64,000 nt of DNA. Source: Rotaria sordida. Lineage: Eukaryota; Rotifera; Eurotatoria; Philodinida; Philodinidae. The notes under the pieces are model-generated. The model was not told the DNA's origin and did not search any database. It saw nothing but the letters and a program-made list of their open reading frames with translations. Below, piece by piece: positions 46,429 to 59,797 of this stretch. Positions within the stretch are counted from its first letter, which is position 1, and each line of letters begins with the position of its first letter. The stretch lies in contig CAJNOL010000068.1 in the NCBI GenBank assembly GCA_905250125.1, forward strand, positions 242,424-306,423, written 5' to 3'. The translations under genes were made by a program, and so were the position numbers.

Positions 46429-49033
46429 ATGACAGCGGTAACGTCAAGTGTTCGAACAAAATGTTTTGTATGTGAAACAGAAAAAATCGTATATCAATGT
46501 GAAGGATGCTCAAACAAATTTTGTTATAAGGATTTAACGGAACATCGTCAAAGCCTTAGAGAACAATTGGTCCAGATTGACAATGATCGTGATTGTTTCT
46601 ACCGAAGATTTGTTGCAGAAAAAGAAGATTCTATAAATCTTTTATCAATGCAGAAAATTGATGAATGGGAAGAAGATTCAATTAAGAAAATTAAACAAAG
46701 CGCAGAACAATGTAGACAAATATTAATTGAGCATAAAAATAAGTATTTTGAAATAGAAAAAAAATTATTTGAATTAACTGAACAATTAAAACAAAGTCAC
46801 CAAGAAGCTGAATTTAATGAAAATGATTTACATCGATTCAAAACAAAATTAACAGAACTACTGGAAGAATTTGGTCAGCCGCCAAGCATTAGAATTCAAC
46901 AAGATTCGAAATCATTTATAAATGAAATCTCAATTGTCATTTCATCTGGAATTCTGGAAGAAAATAAATTAAATCAAATAGATCCAAGTCAATTTGAAAA
47001 AAAACAAACAGAAAAGCGTGATCATTTTCAAAATATTTTCAATTCAAAAGATAATAAATCCTTTATGAATCAGGGTTCTACGATTATATCATCTGGTAGG
47101 TGTTATAATGACATGGAGATTTTACAGATTGATATTCAAAGATTGATTGGTTAATTATATTTTGTCAGAGAGAAAAATTCATCAATGTTGTAATTCTTTT
47201 ATCAGAATTATTCTCCATACGAGATTTTTGAGAAATAGTTTTATCAAATCTATAATATGACTCCACATCTGTCATAACGAAAATGATACATGAAACATGT
47301 CGAATTCTCTTAGTTCAGAAAACTTCTAGATCTCGGAATTCACACATTTATTAAAAATAATCAGGTACACACGATCGATGTAAAGAATCGAGGACACTCT
47401 CAAAGTTCAACAATTCCAAGAAATCAAAAGAATTATCCCAACTTAAGACACCTTCGAAATTAAGTCGCTTAATAATTACTTAAAAGTCAAAATATCGTAG
47501 GAACACAGAGACCATAAGGTACATCTAAAAATATACCATAGATGTTACTAATTTCGTATAGCCAAAAATGGTATAGCTCGAAATACTTCTGTATCCTGAC
47601 ACTATCATGATATACACACATAAATATCAACAACTTGAATTAGTTAGTTATGAATGAAACATGCTTCGAGTATTCTGTAGATGAACATGATAGATCTAGA
47701 AACGAACAAATATTCACACAACTCTGTGTCTATCTGCACCCTAGACTAAAATGTGTCCCATGTGTCATCCTTTGTTACACACTGAAGTGCGCTGCGTAGT
47801 ACTTGTTGCGATATATTTTGAAAACATGATCCGAATCCAGTCTTCAGAACGAGTATCATTTTCCTCTAGAAAGGAATAATTACTATTTTTCCAGTTTCAT
47901 ACAAGTTGGCGATACAAAGATCATAGAGATTCAGGAAAATAGACAGAAAAAGTCGTTCGTCAAAATTCGAAAAGGTCTGCAAAAGCTGTAGAATATTTCA
48001 ACATAATCCGAGAAAAATCAATAATATTCGATCTGATTCGCGGAAATACCACTAGGACATGCTGAATTCTATCGAGTATTATTTCTTTCAGAATTTTCCT
48101 TCTTTCTTTGTTGTAGTTTTTATGCAGAATATTCCCGCAGATGCCAGATGGACACAGAAAGGGGTGACTATTGCTGGAGGCCATGGGCGAGGTGATGCAC
48201 TTAATCAGCTCGATTCTCCTTGCGGTCTCTTTGTGGATGGTGATCAAACGGTTTACATCGCTGACACAAACAATCACCGTATCGTGGAATGGAAGGCTGA
48301 TGCCAAAAATGGTCAAGTAGTAGCCGGTGGCAACGGACCAGGATATCGGTTGGATCAGTTAAATCAACCAACAGATGTACTCATAGACAAAGAGACTGAC
48401 TGTCTAATTATTTGTGACAATGGGAACCAACGAGTGATGCGATGGTCTCGTCGAGATCGTCGAAGTGGAGAAACTATCATCGAGAATATTGCTTGTTTTG
48501 GATTGGCAATGGACGATCAAAGATTCCTCTACGTCTCTGATTGTTTTGATCATGAAGTGAGGCGATATCGAATAGGAGAGACGAATGGAACAGTTGTGGC
48601 CGGTGGAAATGGATCAGGTTATCATCTCAATCAATTGAGTCGACCAACTTATGTCTTTATCGATCGAAGTAATTCTGTATACGTTTCGGACTGGTACAAT
48701 CATCGTGTGATGAAATGGGTAAAGGATGCGAAAGAAGGGATTGTCGTGATTGATTGTCGAGGTAAAGGCAAGTCTATGATGGAATTGTCGTATCCTAGAG
48801 GAGTGTTTGTCGATCAATTGAACACAGTTTACATGGCAGATTATGCGCATTGTCGAACGATGCGTTGGTGCAGTGAAGCGACACAGGGATATGTGATTGC
48901 TGGTGGAAAGGGCCTGGGACGACGAGTAGACCAGTTAAACGGTCCTGAAGGTTTGTCATTAGATCGATATGGAAATCTATATGTTGTCGACCACTGCAAT
49001 CATCGAGTCCAACGGTTCTCAATTAAAAAATAA
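46429..49033 (+). CDS. B-box / coiled-coil / NHL-repeat protein of the bdelloid-expanded type
   Basis: Exon 1 (46429-47095) encodes a B-box-like zinc module (CFVCETEKIVYQCEGCSNKF ... H) and then a long coiled coil. Exon 2 (48117-49033) encodes a six-bladed NHL propeller with repeating AGGxGxGxxxxQLxxP, VFVD/LFVD, VYIADTNNHRIVEW and VYVSDWYNHRVMKW segments, ending in HRVQRFSI. The donor G|GTAGGT at 47095/47096 and the acceptor TTGTAG at 48116 leave compatible phases, and the joined frame is exactly 528 codons (527 residues). The 1,021-base intron is long for this genome, so two separate genes remain possible; unspliced, exon 1 stops at 47154. Such TRIM-NHL-like proteins without a RING act in protein or RNA binding; no specific partner can be named. 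Confidence 0.78.
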
Positions 49034-51122
49034 TTCTGACTGTTTGCTCCTTAGTGCTCAACAAAGAAGTAAATGTTGTTTGCGATTATTCTACATGTAT
49101 TTTTAGACAATAAATAGTTTTCTTTCGAAAAAAACAAATTTATGCAAAATCTATTCTTTCTATAAAGGCTGCTGCTTTTTTTGCACTTCTCGCTTCTCCC
49201 TTTTTGTTAGTATCTGCTGTCCGATATTCATATGTATTTATAGATGCACGTTCACAGAATTAGGGATCGTCGCTGTTCGTGGAAAGACGGCCGTCTAGCC
49301 ATGAACAAACTAGACAGACTCACGAGATGAACTCTAGGATGAATATGAGCAGAAGATCGATAGAACTAAAAGGAAGTTTGGTAGAAACTCAATCAACTTA
49401 AATACAATTTGTTTCACGATGGTTTAATGATTTTTGTTTTTCGTAGCATTCTTTTCTATCATAAATATCATGCATTACAAAAGTGCTACGAATAACCATA
49501 ACGATACTCATTCAGCAAGGAAGATCACTTGGAAAAATATCTTACCGTCAAAAAACAAGTATATAATATCTGTTCTCAACATAATATCTTTCGTTTAAGA
49601 AAAATCTTTGCTCGCTCTAATTATAGTTTTGAAGATACTAGTCATACGTCTCAAATAATATTTAACTTAATAAGAACTTCACATCTCTCAGTGAATCTCT
49701 AATCATAAAACTTTCTTGATAAGTCCTTAATAATAATAATAATAATAATAATAAAGTGATCGATACAAATGATCTACACCAAGTGATTTTTGTCAAGAGA
49801 AGAAAACTTTAAAATAATTAATAACAAAATTGAGAAAGATTGAGATGAATATCAAAAAATGTTCCATAGTGCCGTTTGATTAATTTTCCAGTGTTTCCAA
49901 AAGTATGATTGGCTTATTTTTATTATCTAAAAGAAACGCGAGTTTTTCATCAATTAATTCAATAAGAGAACTTGTTTGGATTCTCCTATCGGATTAAATT
50001 CTGCAAAGTTGATTGTTTTATGAAATAGTTTACATCTAAATGACATACTGCAACTCATTGTGATGGACTATCTCATATATAAAATCATATACTGTTTTTT
50101 TAATATCATCTGATATCATTTACATCAGATTGTCATTGTGAAACAGTATCGATAAAATAATACGTAACTGATCCTATTTATGCTTAGAAATTTTTTATCT
50201 GATAAAAAAACACGAAAAACAGATGATGATAATAGAACATTTTTTCTTGTTTAGAATCTTCTAATAATCTCTTCTTAAATCGAATATTTCAAAAGAAATT
50301 CGTATATTATTGAATATTGCTTCTTAGAATAAATTATTAAATATAAATGAATCTGTTAAATATGATTAAATGCTATAAATAAGTTGTTTACTTTGTAAAG
50401 ACGAATAAATCAAAGTTAGCAGAATAAAATCCTGTAGTAATAGTGTATTCGATTTATTAGAGAAAATCATTGCTTTGTACATACCTTAGATTTGTAGTTT
50501 AAATCACATTCAACATTTTCTCGAATCATTCGAAATGCTCAACGAATCATTCGATAATTATATTCTTTCGTTAGATTATCAAGAAAAATCTCGCTCGAAT
50601 AATTGAATAGTAGGAAGAGTAACCATATCGGTTTATCCATTCTAACTATAGATTGTTTAGGGCACTTTATGTAGATGTGACGAGAATAATCGTCATTTAC
50701 AATAGTTAAATAAGAATAAATGTCATTGATTCAAGTGATGAATAATCATTGTTGTGAATAAACTCTATTACAAAGTGTTTGTTATCAGTTTTTTTTGTCT
50801 AGACATTTAATAAATAAAAAGTAATTTGTTGTTTATTATTTAGTTTCTAAAAAAAAACTTTTAGATATATGATATCTAGTAGAAAATCTAGAAATATTTA
50901 AATAAAAAGATAAGAAAAAAAACAAAGTCCATGGTATTTAATAATATTCACTAATTTTAAAAATAAAAAATTGTTTTAAATATTTATCTTAATATAAAAT
51001 TGATACTTTTTTTTTTAATGAAATCATCAAATAAATGTTAAATTAGTTTGATGATATAAAGAAATTCATTTTTTATTATTAAAAAAAAAGAAAAAAAAGT
51101 GCTTAAATAAATAAGTTAATGA
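49034..51122. other. AT-rich intergenic DNA
   Basis: No gene was recognised. It contains a TAA microsatellite at 49728-49754. Confidence 0.4.
49728..49754. repeat. (TAA)9 microsatellite
   Basis: Nine uninterrupted TAA units within AT-rich intergenic DNA. Confidence 0.9.
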
Positions 51123-53812
51123 TTAGTTTAATGGATTTTGTTTAACTAATTGGCTAATTTTTGTCATTTGACAATCAGATGATTTGGTTGATGTATGATG
51201 TAGTGATGGATTCTGATTTGAAGATTGATTAGAAATAAATATTGTTCTTTTTGATATACGTTCATTATTATCATTTTTTATTTGTTGATCATCTTCATCA
51301 AAATGAAATTCTTTATCAGATTTATTTGATCCAACTTTTTCATAAAGAGTTAAATTAATTTGTGTTTTTATTTGTGTTCCTAAATGTTGAATTGCTGAAT
51401 CAGTTGAAATTGAATTTATTTCATTAACAATTGAATCAATTTTTTCTGAAGCTGCCCTTTCTTCTTCGGACATAATTTGATTTTTAATTGAATTAGCTTG
51501 TTCACTAACTGCACGAATTTTAAGTTGTGATTCATTAAAAATTTGTAAACGTTGTTCTTTAAGTTGTTCTTGTATTAAAGCTAATTGTTTAGCTCTTTTT
51601 TCATCTAATTTAGCAACAAATTCTTCTAATAATAATCTATATTGTTCATCTTCAATAATTTGTTGTTCTTTAGCTTGAATTAATAAATCTTGTTGACTTT
51701 TTTGAGTTTCTTGAACAATTTGTGCAAGAACTGATTCTGTTTGTGATGTTATTTGTTGAATTCGACGTTGAACGGTTTGATCAAAATCTGTATGAGTTTG
51801 TTTTAAATTATTCATTAATGTATCTAATATTTCTGATGTTGATAAATTATGAATTGATTCAAATTGACTTGTTAATTTTGATTGAACTTGTGCTGATTCA
51901 TATTTACTTGAATGTTTTGTTACTAAATGTTTATTATTTGTTTCTTTTTGATCATGTTCAATATTTGTTGATCCAGATTTAATTAATTGTTCAAACTTTG
52001 ATGATAACTATATATATATATATTAATAAATTTTATTTAAATCTTAACGAATATATTCGAATATTATATTTTGTCTCTTTCATTTACTGCATCTCAAATA
52101 TTATTTTACTATCGAATTATTATTTAATAAATTGTTTAGAAAAATCTTTAGACTTTTCTATTTAATCTATATTTTCGATCGATTAAATAGAAATATATAA
52201 AATGACGTTTTAACATAATAATCTGTTCATTATTATTTCAAAATTCAATTTGAAATTTCTAATAAAATGATTAAAACAATTAAGCTAAAGATAATATTTT
52301 ATTATCATTATTTTGACAAATCATAAAATGATTTGTGAATTTGATAAAATTTGTTTGTTTAAAAATAATAGTCATCTTAAATCAATATTCATATGTAATC
52401 TTATTTATTATTTCTATGAGTACTTAATGAACTCAATGAAAAAAACAATAGCATCAGTATATTCTCATTTCTAATAAATGACTAATCAATAATTTACAAT
52501 TAGAATAAATTTAAATTCTCTTCGGACACGATTATATTACATGTAGATAAATAAATTGTTGTGACATTATATCTATAGAAATATGTTAGAGATTCTAAGA
52601 GGAAAGACGTATGAATTTGCAATAATCTTTGTCGATGTATTAGAGTTCAATTAAAATAGATTATTTTATAAGATAATATTCTTTACTTGTTTACTATTTA
52701 CAAAACATTAAAACTTTTCTAAATAATCATCATATGATAACTGTCGAATACACGTTTCTATAAATATTACCAATTATTATACGATTTTATTAAATGAACA
52801 AATTTTTAAACAATGCTCTACGATTATAGGACAGAAAGATAATTTTAGCAACAAATAAATAATTATTTGTTGAAGACAAAACAATGAAATTCTCCAATGA
52901 ACTATTATTTAAACTAGAATATTGAAAAATTTGTTAATATAAACGTCCAATAAATTTAATATTTATTTTTGTAAAGATTTTTATAGAAATTCTATTAACA
53001 AAGCAGAGCCAGTTTGCCTGAGAGTGATAATTGAATCTTGAAAGGCATTCTTTTTATTTTGATATAGTTATAATCTATAATATACGATCATTTGAGAAAT
53101 TCTGTTATTTAAACAAATCCTTGTCATTGCTCTTCCTAAGTATGCTGATTTTTTTCTAATAACATGCACAACTTCGAAAAATTCTTTTTATCGTCTTCAT
53201 ACACGCACATCAATTTTTAACATTTATATCTGAGTTATATGTGTTCTATGAAGATGCTAATATAGGACTTAAAATATCTGTAAGAATAATAATCTCCATG
53301 ATTTCTCATGTTTTACTAAAAACAAAAAAAAACTCTAAAAATAGTCTTTCAATCGATCTATTAGAGACACAAACTTCGATTGATCTATTCTTTTGTCTTT
53401 TTATGAAAAATTAAAAATATTTCAAATCATTTACTGTTATTGTCTATCAGATGAATAAGGCTTTTAAAAATATTTTCAGAATAAACTTTTTTGTTTTTGA
53501 AAAAAATCCTGCTAATAAACACATTTCTTAAAAGGTTTCCTATTTGATTGCCTAATAAGATATATATATATTTCAAACCTTTCCATTTGATTCCCATATA
53601 GATGTGTATTGTCCTAAACTCGAATTTGGTGGTGAATTTCGTTTATGTCTTTTCGGTAACCATGGTGACGGTTGAGATGAATATGGTCTTCGAGTATAAT
53701 TAACAGATCTTATTACCACTGGAGGTGAAGGTGTTCGTGTTCTTCCTTGTGATGCTGATGAAACTTGAATTTGCCTATTGACTTTTCTATTACGACTTAA
53801 ACCGGAACCCAT
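51123..53812 (-). CDS. Coiled-coil protein with N-myristoylation-type start, family unknown
   Basis: Two exons, 53812-53579 and 52007-51123, join in phase (K|L) to 372 residues across a 1,571-base intron (GTTTGA ... ATATAG). The N-terminus MGSGLSRNRK fits the M-G-x-x-x-S myristoylation consensus followed by basic residues, suggesting membrane attachment. A Ser/Pro/Arg-rich, probably disordered segment follows (RTRTPSPPVV). Exon 2 is mostly a long Gln/Glu/Lys-rich coiled coil (about residues 150-290, for example EFVAKLDEKRAKQLALIQEQ), then a polar tail. I do not recognise the family. Alternatively the two exons belong to different genes, but the exact phase match and good acceptor favour one. 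Confidence 0.65.
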
Positions 53813-56800
53813 TTATAACAATTACACTTTTTAATAATAAATTATTGCAGCACGATTTCAATACCTAATTTAATAAGAAAAAAATTTTTTAAATCAACTT
53901 TACTTTAACAGATCAAAGAAAGTACTAGTCAAATACGCTCTCATCCATTCTCAATGACGTTTTATTTCGGATTATAATTAATCGATAGACCATAACAATC
54001 AACACCTATGATGAAACCCTACTCTCATCCATTTGGTTAAAATACCCTACCATCAATAATTCAAAAACACTTACCATACTGCTACTCTCATCTATTTTTT
54101 TATACAATAAAATCAAGATCCAAGAATAAAAAGATTCATTTAATGAGTTATTCTATACATCTGAATCTGTGAGACTAAGAATCATATTGATTGATTGCAT
54201 TCAATAAATTCTTTGTTTTCTCTCACAACTATCTTTTTATATATTTTATAAATCAAGCACATTCTGCATATTTATCATTTAGTTGTTCATATGTCTTTTG
54301 TTTTACTTCTTTTCTTAATATTATGTCTTTTGTTCTATATTCATTTGTACACAAAGAGTCTATTGGCAACAGAAGAAGACGAGTACAATAAGGTGATTAC
54401 TTCTAACGGATTTTAAACACTATTAAACATAACATTTTCGAATGAACTTATTTCTATGTCATCATGTAGTACTCTGTCAATTCTACTTACAATGTAAAAA
54501 TCAGAGCCTTTCAATGTTCTCTCCAACAGATATGACGACTGTAAGTTTTTGTCTTTTCCCAGTACTCAGAAAAAAGATGAAGTCGTATGGTCTCTACTTT
54601 TTCGAGAGAGAGAGATAACATTCAAATGTATTCTAACTCTAAAATTTTTATTTGCCATAGTCTGGCATATCTGCATAAGTATCGCTGTGTAGTATAGGAC
54701 AACCTTGAGAAAAAAAGAACTCGTGAACATATGAAAAAAACTTAGCCCTCAAAAATTGGTCTGAAAAAGTCTTTCAAGCCGAATTTGAGAGTGTGAATGC
54801 GAGTATGGATCATGACATTCTTTTTTTTTCACCGACACCTACCCACACATTTTCAAATAAAGAGCTATTATATGCAAGAATACCAGTTAACAGCAAGGAT
54901 GTACCGAGCGTGGTTGAAAGAGTCGAGCGGTTGCTCCTGCCCAATCTTGAATAATTTTAGCTGTTTCCCGGCGAAACTGAACGATTTTCTTCGTTGCTTT
55001 CTCACCAATCCCTGTAACAAGGATCAACCTCCCTAAATGTCGCGAATCCTCCCTTCTTAGTAGTTGCCCCTCCGTCCAGTTTTGGTGATTTCGGACCACT
55101 CCTGGTTAACAGCTTGTGTTTACTGTAAATTCTCTTCGCAAAAGAGTGACAAACTAATTGAAGTATCTTCAAGTGAAAATTAAAGTCTGAAAAAGCGACT
55201 GAGTCATTGTGATTTGACAATGATTTTAAGTATGCAGAGAACGAACTATTCCTAATCAATAAAGATTCTCTGGAATCTGTCATTATTGTGCGTTACATGA
55301 CGCCCTAAACTGTTAGTTATCAGGTCCAAATATCCGATATAAAATTCAATAAAACTTTGTAAGATCGTACTCTTAAAACTATTACAAGACGTTAAATGAT
55401 TCTTATTATAAGACTCAAATGGAAATCTTACAAGAATTGTAACACACAAAACATAGAATAATAGTTATAACGACACCAACCTGATCATATAAGATCAGAA
55501 AGATTCTATCACTAATGAAGCATACAATAAATCAAACAATACAAAATTTTAGATAATCATGCAGAATCAGATATCTAAATCTGTTCGACACTACACATCT
55601 ATCAAGTTCTTTCAAATTATTATACTATAATTGATAATTTCTAAGCTTAAAATAAATTTTATTCATTATAATAGCAGAGATCTATTTATTTCATTGTGTA
55701 TAAATACTTCAATCGACAAAGACAAGACAGTTATACTGCTTAACTGTGCATCAACTTAAATACAAATATGTAGTCATATTTTGTGATATACATTCACAAA
55801 GACACACAACGATAAAATTATACTTTATAAGGATAAAATGCTAGTACAACAGTAATACAAGATACATTTATCTGATCACACATAACTATTGCTGAGAAAA
55901 ACCATAAATTTGATAATATATGTATAATTACATACATGTAATTGTTTTGAATATTATTTCAAGGATATAATTACATAAAAGGCATAGTCATAAGGAAATA
56001 GATATAAGGGATATAAGTTTATGAATATGGGAATAAGAATATTACCATATAGATATAGTTCTACGGTCTGTGTCTAAGGACATTGTTTCAAAAGTAAAGG
56101 CATTAGAGTATATCTATATCAAATTATGGAACAATAGTTTCAAATATTATCAAGATGTACATATTCATGGTGTTATTAGCGATTGTATTGTGTAAAAATA
56201 TACTGAACTAAATTCTTAAATTATTTATAAAGAAAAGCGCTCAAAGTTGTAAGAATTAGTATAAAAAGACGAAGATATATAATGCAGTATGATAGTACGA
56301 TCTTCTATGATCATACAAGAACGGATGGTCGAATCTTTCACATAATGTTATTTATGGCTTATTGTGAGTTTTTTTCAGATGACGATTTTTCATATGATTA
56401 GCGTATGATATTGTGCGCATATGTAAGATAAGAAAATATGATCTTGTAAAGATCTATTTTGAGAGAAGAAAAACTACATTAGAAAAATAGTTCTTCGTTA
56501 AATGAACGAGTTATTTCTATTTGAGTTAATGATTTGTGAGAGATTGTTGTCAAAAAATATAAGAATAAATATTGTCAATATGAAATCGATCGATCAATAG
56601 ATAATTTGATTGTTTATCATAAAATATTTCATTGTTTTACTAAAAAATAATTTAAATAAGATGGTTACTAAAGGATGAAAAAAGAAATGATTCAACACAA
56701 ATTTTGAGTAAAAGAAAAAATGTGTAACAATGAATAGAGAAGACATAAGTCAATACTTTTTCTTTTTTAAAATAGTTCAATTAACGAATAGGTTAAATGA

Positions 56801-59797
56801 CATGAGTACACATGCCTAAGGGGAGAATCAATCATTTTATTCATACATGTTTACTGAATGACTAACAAACAAATATTGAAATATTTATTTGTTTCATTTT
56901 TTTATGATGAATATTTTTCAATCAAACTAATCATAATTAATTAAAAATTTTCATTTCTATTATTATTTAAAAACTCATTTTTTTTTCTTATGAAAATATG
57001 ACTTTTTTTGATCAGATTGAATTATTTCTAAACTATAAAGGCAAACGAAGAAAATGTGTCATTAAAAATGTAAGATGATCTTATATTAATTAAAAAATTT
57101 ATTTTTTTTTAAATAATTCAAATTGATTACCGTTAATAGTGATAAGAATAAAATAATGTCAGTTAAATATTGTTCGTCTATTTATTGTCTGTTGTAAAAT
57201 ACATCAATAGAATCAACGTAAAAGTGATTGTTTGGTAATCACTATGGGAGAACAAATGAATTCGATTGTCATGAAACAACCTATTTTTTAACATAACAAT
57301 CAAACTAAAAGAACAAACATTATTTCGTTGTCTTTTCTTTTTTTTTGTTGTACATGTCTATTACAACTTGGACATTTATTCAAAATGACAAATTTTTCTC
57401 ATCTTATTTCTATAGTTAATATTAAAATATTCTTATTAAATTATCAATCAAGTTTATTTAAATTAATTTCTTATCATTAAGAAAGTTCTCCTATGAACTG
57501 AAATTCAATTGCTAGTAGAAATAGATTATTTATCTCAATTTTTTTTTAAATATTTCTATGATCACTTTATTGTCAAATTGACAAAAATCTTCGATTAAAT
57601 AATCATAAAGTTAGTTTGACACCTCAAAGTTTCGAGGGCAGAGGGGGAATACTTATAAACTCTGTCGAAGAAGTTGATGATCTTTAATGACAAGGGAGAT
57701 GAACAAGACTTCTAATGGCAGAATCGTCATGTTTCACAGATTATTTTCAATAGAATTTATACCAGTTTGAGAAGCTTGAAAAAATCCTTCCCAATGCACT
57801 ATCCTTATCGAGTTTTGTGTACATTTTAATAGATTTTCAATCATTGAGCAAGGCATAAACAAAAAATACGATTTATGAAATTTTTTACGTGAAAATCAGT
57901 CTATAGATAATTCTAATATTCCTAAAAATATTGTAAAGATTTCAGCTAAAAAAATGCTTTCTTCTCAAAATATTCAACGGGCAAAAAGGGATTATACATC
58001 AAGAGGAAAGGGCGAAAGGTGAAAATATTTTATTTCTCTTTTTTGAATAACGTTCTCAAAGGGTTCTTTATTGATTGCGTTTCCACTTTAGAAATTATTT
58101 CTAAAACAAAAAACAACAACATTGACACAACAATAATCTTCGATGGGATAGGAGACGTGACTAAGCAACCGAAGAAAATCTCAATTCGGATGCGATAAAA
58201 ATTGTAAATTTTCAAGAAAAATCGTAGTATCAATATTAAATAAGTGACAAGGATGTCACTGTATCAAGTGTAGCTCCGCTTATTTCATTACTGGACAATA
58301 AAGAAAAAAACAAAACATACAGGAATTCCTCTTTAGTTTTATGTATTGCACAAGACAATATGTTTTCTTTGTCGTTATCTTTCCTTTTATTTATTACATA
58401 AATATCCGCTGTGTATCTACTTTTTCATGTATTAACTAGTCAAACATGAAAGAAGATTTTCTATAATTGTCGTCGCCTTTGTCCCTTCTTCGATCAAACC
58501 ATCATTGAATGATCATTTAAATGATAGGTCAATTTCACAATGGATCAATCATTAGAGGTAAATGTGAATCTATACAAAGGTGTAAGAGATACGATTATAA
58601 ATGGATGTACACTTACGTAATCCATCAAAAACCGATCATTGTATACGATGGAATATGTTCAAACATAAATAACGTTAACAACGAACGTAAAAGACTATAG
58701 GACACGATCAGATTTTGTCGTAAGTTAGTGGTGAGTTGCGTTACACTTATCGAGCACAGGACTCTTCTGTTTGGAATTTAGCAACCAACGCAATGATAAC
58801 TTGTTTTTTTTATTTAGATGAAATGGAATAACAAATTAAACAAGAACGTTTTTCTTTTCAAATAAAAAGATAAAGTTGCTTGTGTTTATGGTTAGATAGG
58901 AAGATAGAGTTCCTTCCTTATGAGTGAGAAGAAGTACTCGTGAATCGTATACACATTGTATTTGGTCATTTAGGACACAACGAGATACAATCGTAATGTC
59001 TACTGTATACGACCATTTAACAGTGTTGTAATGCTCGTTACAGATAAAAGAATGTGACTATCAGAATATTGTATATCTGACAAGTTGAAAGTTTGTACCC
59101 AGAAGTTAAAATAGATTGTGACTTTACTTCTTATCTTTAAAAAACATCTCAAAATAAGATAAATCATTAATGAATTTTGTGTTTACTTATTAGTCAAGAA
59201 AAATTGTTTTTTTTTTTTCATCAATACAACAAAATATGATCAATGAAAAATCGACACATTTGAAAAAGCAAATAATATTCTGTTAATTGATTTGATTTTT
59301 ATCTCGAATTGAAAAGTTGTTGTTAAGTAAAATGACTCAAGATTTGTGTTAATTAAATAGAAAGAAAAAGAAAAATGACCTTTTTTCTATTTAAATTTAA
59401 AATAGAAAAATTTTGATTTGTCATCAAACCGAAATACTTTGTCAAAGTGTACAATCATCTGAGAAAGAGAAATAATTTGACATAAACATGATCATTAATG
59501 TTATTATGATTGAGTCTATAATAAATATGATTAAAATATTTTCCAAAATGAAATATATATATTCTATATTAAAACAAAAATAAGTTCTCTTCGACAATTT
59601 AAACTCTTCTATATTTTTATTTAAAAAAAACCGGTTAGTATACTCGAATTAATTGATTTATTTCAGAAATATTTATTGATTGAAATGAATTTTTCTCAAA
59701 AGTAAAGTTTGACAAAAAAAGTAATGAGATGGATTTAATTTCTTGTTTAGAATTGATTATATTTTTAAGAAAAAATCTATTATTGTAAATTTATTGA
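53813..59797. other. About 6 kb without a recognisable gene
   Basis: A GC-richer patch at 54,780-55,280 has overlapping frames on both strands (for example 54887-55099 minus) but no recognisable domain, splice pattern or repeat partner. A weak CA-rich patch at about 54,830-54,862 resembles the GT/CA family. Phrases like CTCTCATCCATT / CTCATCCATTTGG / CTCATCTATTT recur at 53,938-54,100. The remainder to 59.8 kb is AT-rich with no readable feature. Confidence 0.35.

Noticed and set aside
54887..55283. Overlapping frames on the minus strand with a GIGEKATKKIVQF-like segment suggestive of helix-hairpin-helix
   Set aside because: Too short, overlapping in two frames, no supporting domain context or splice sites.
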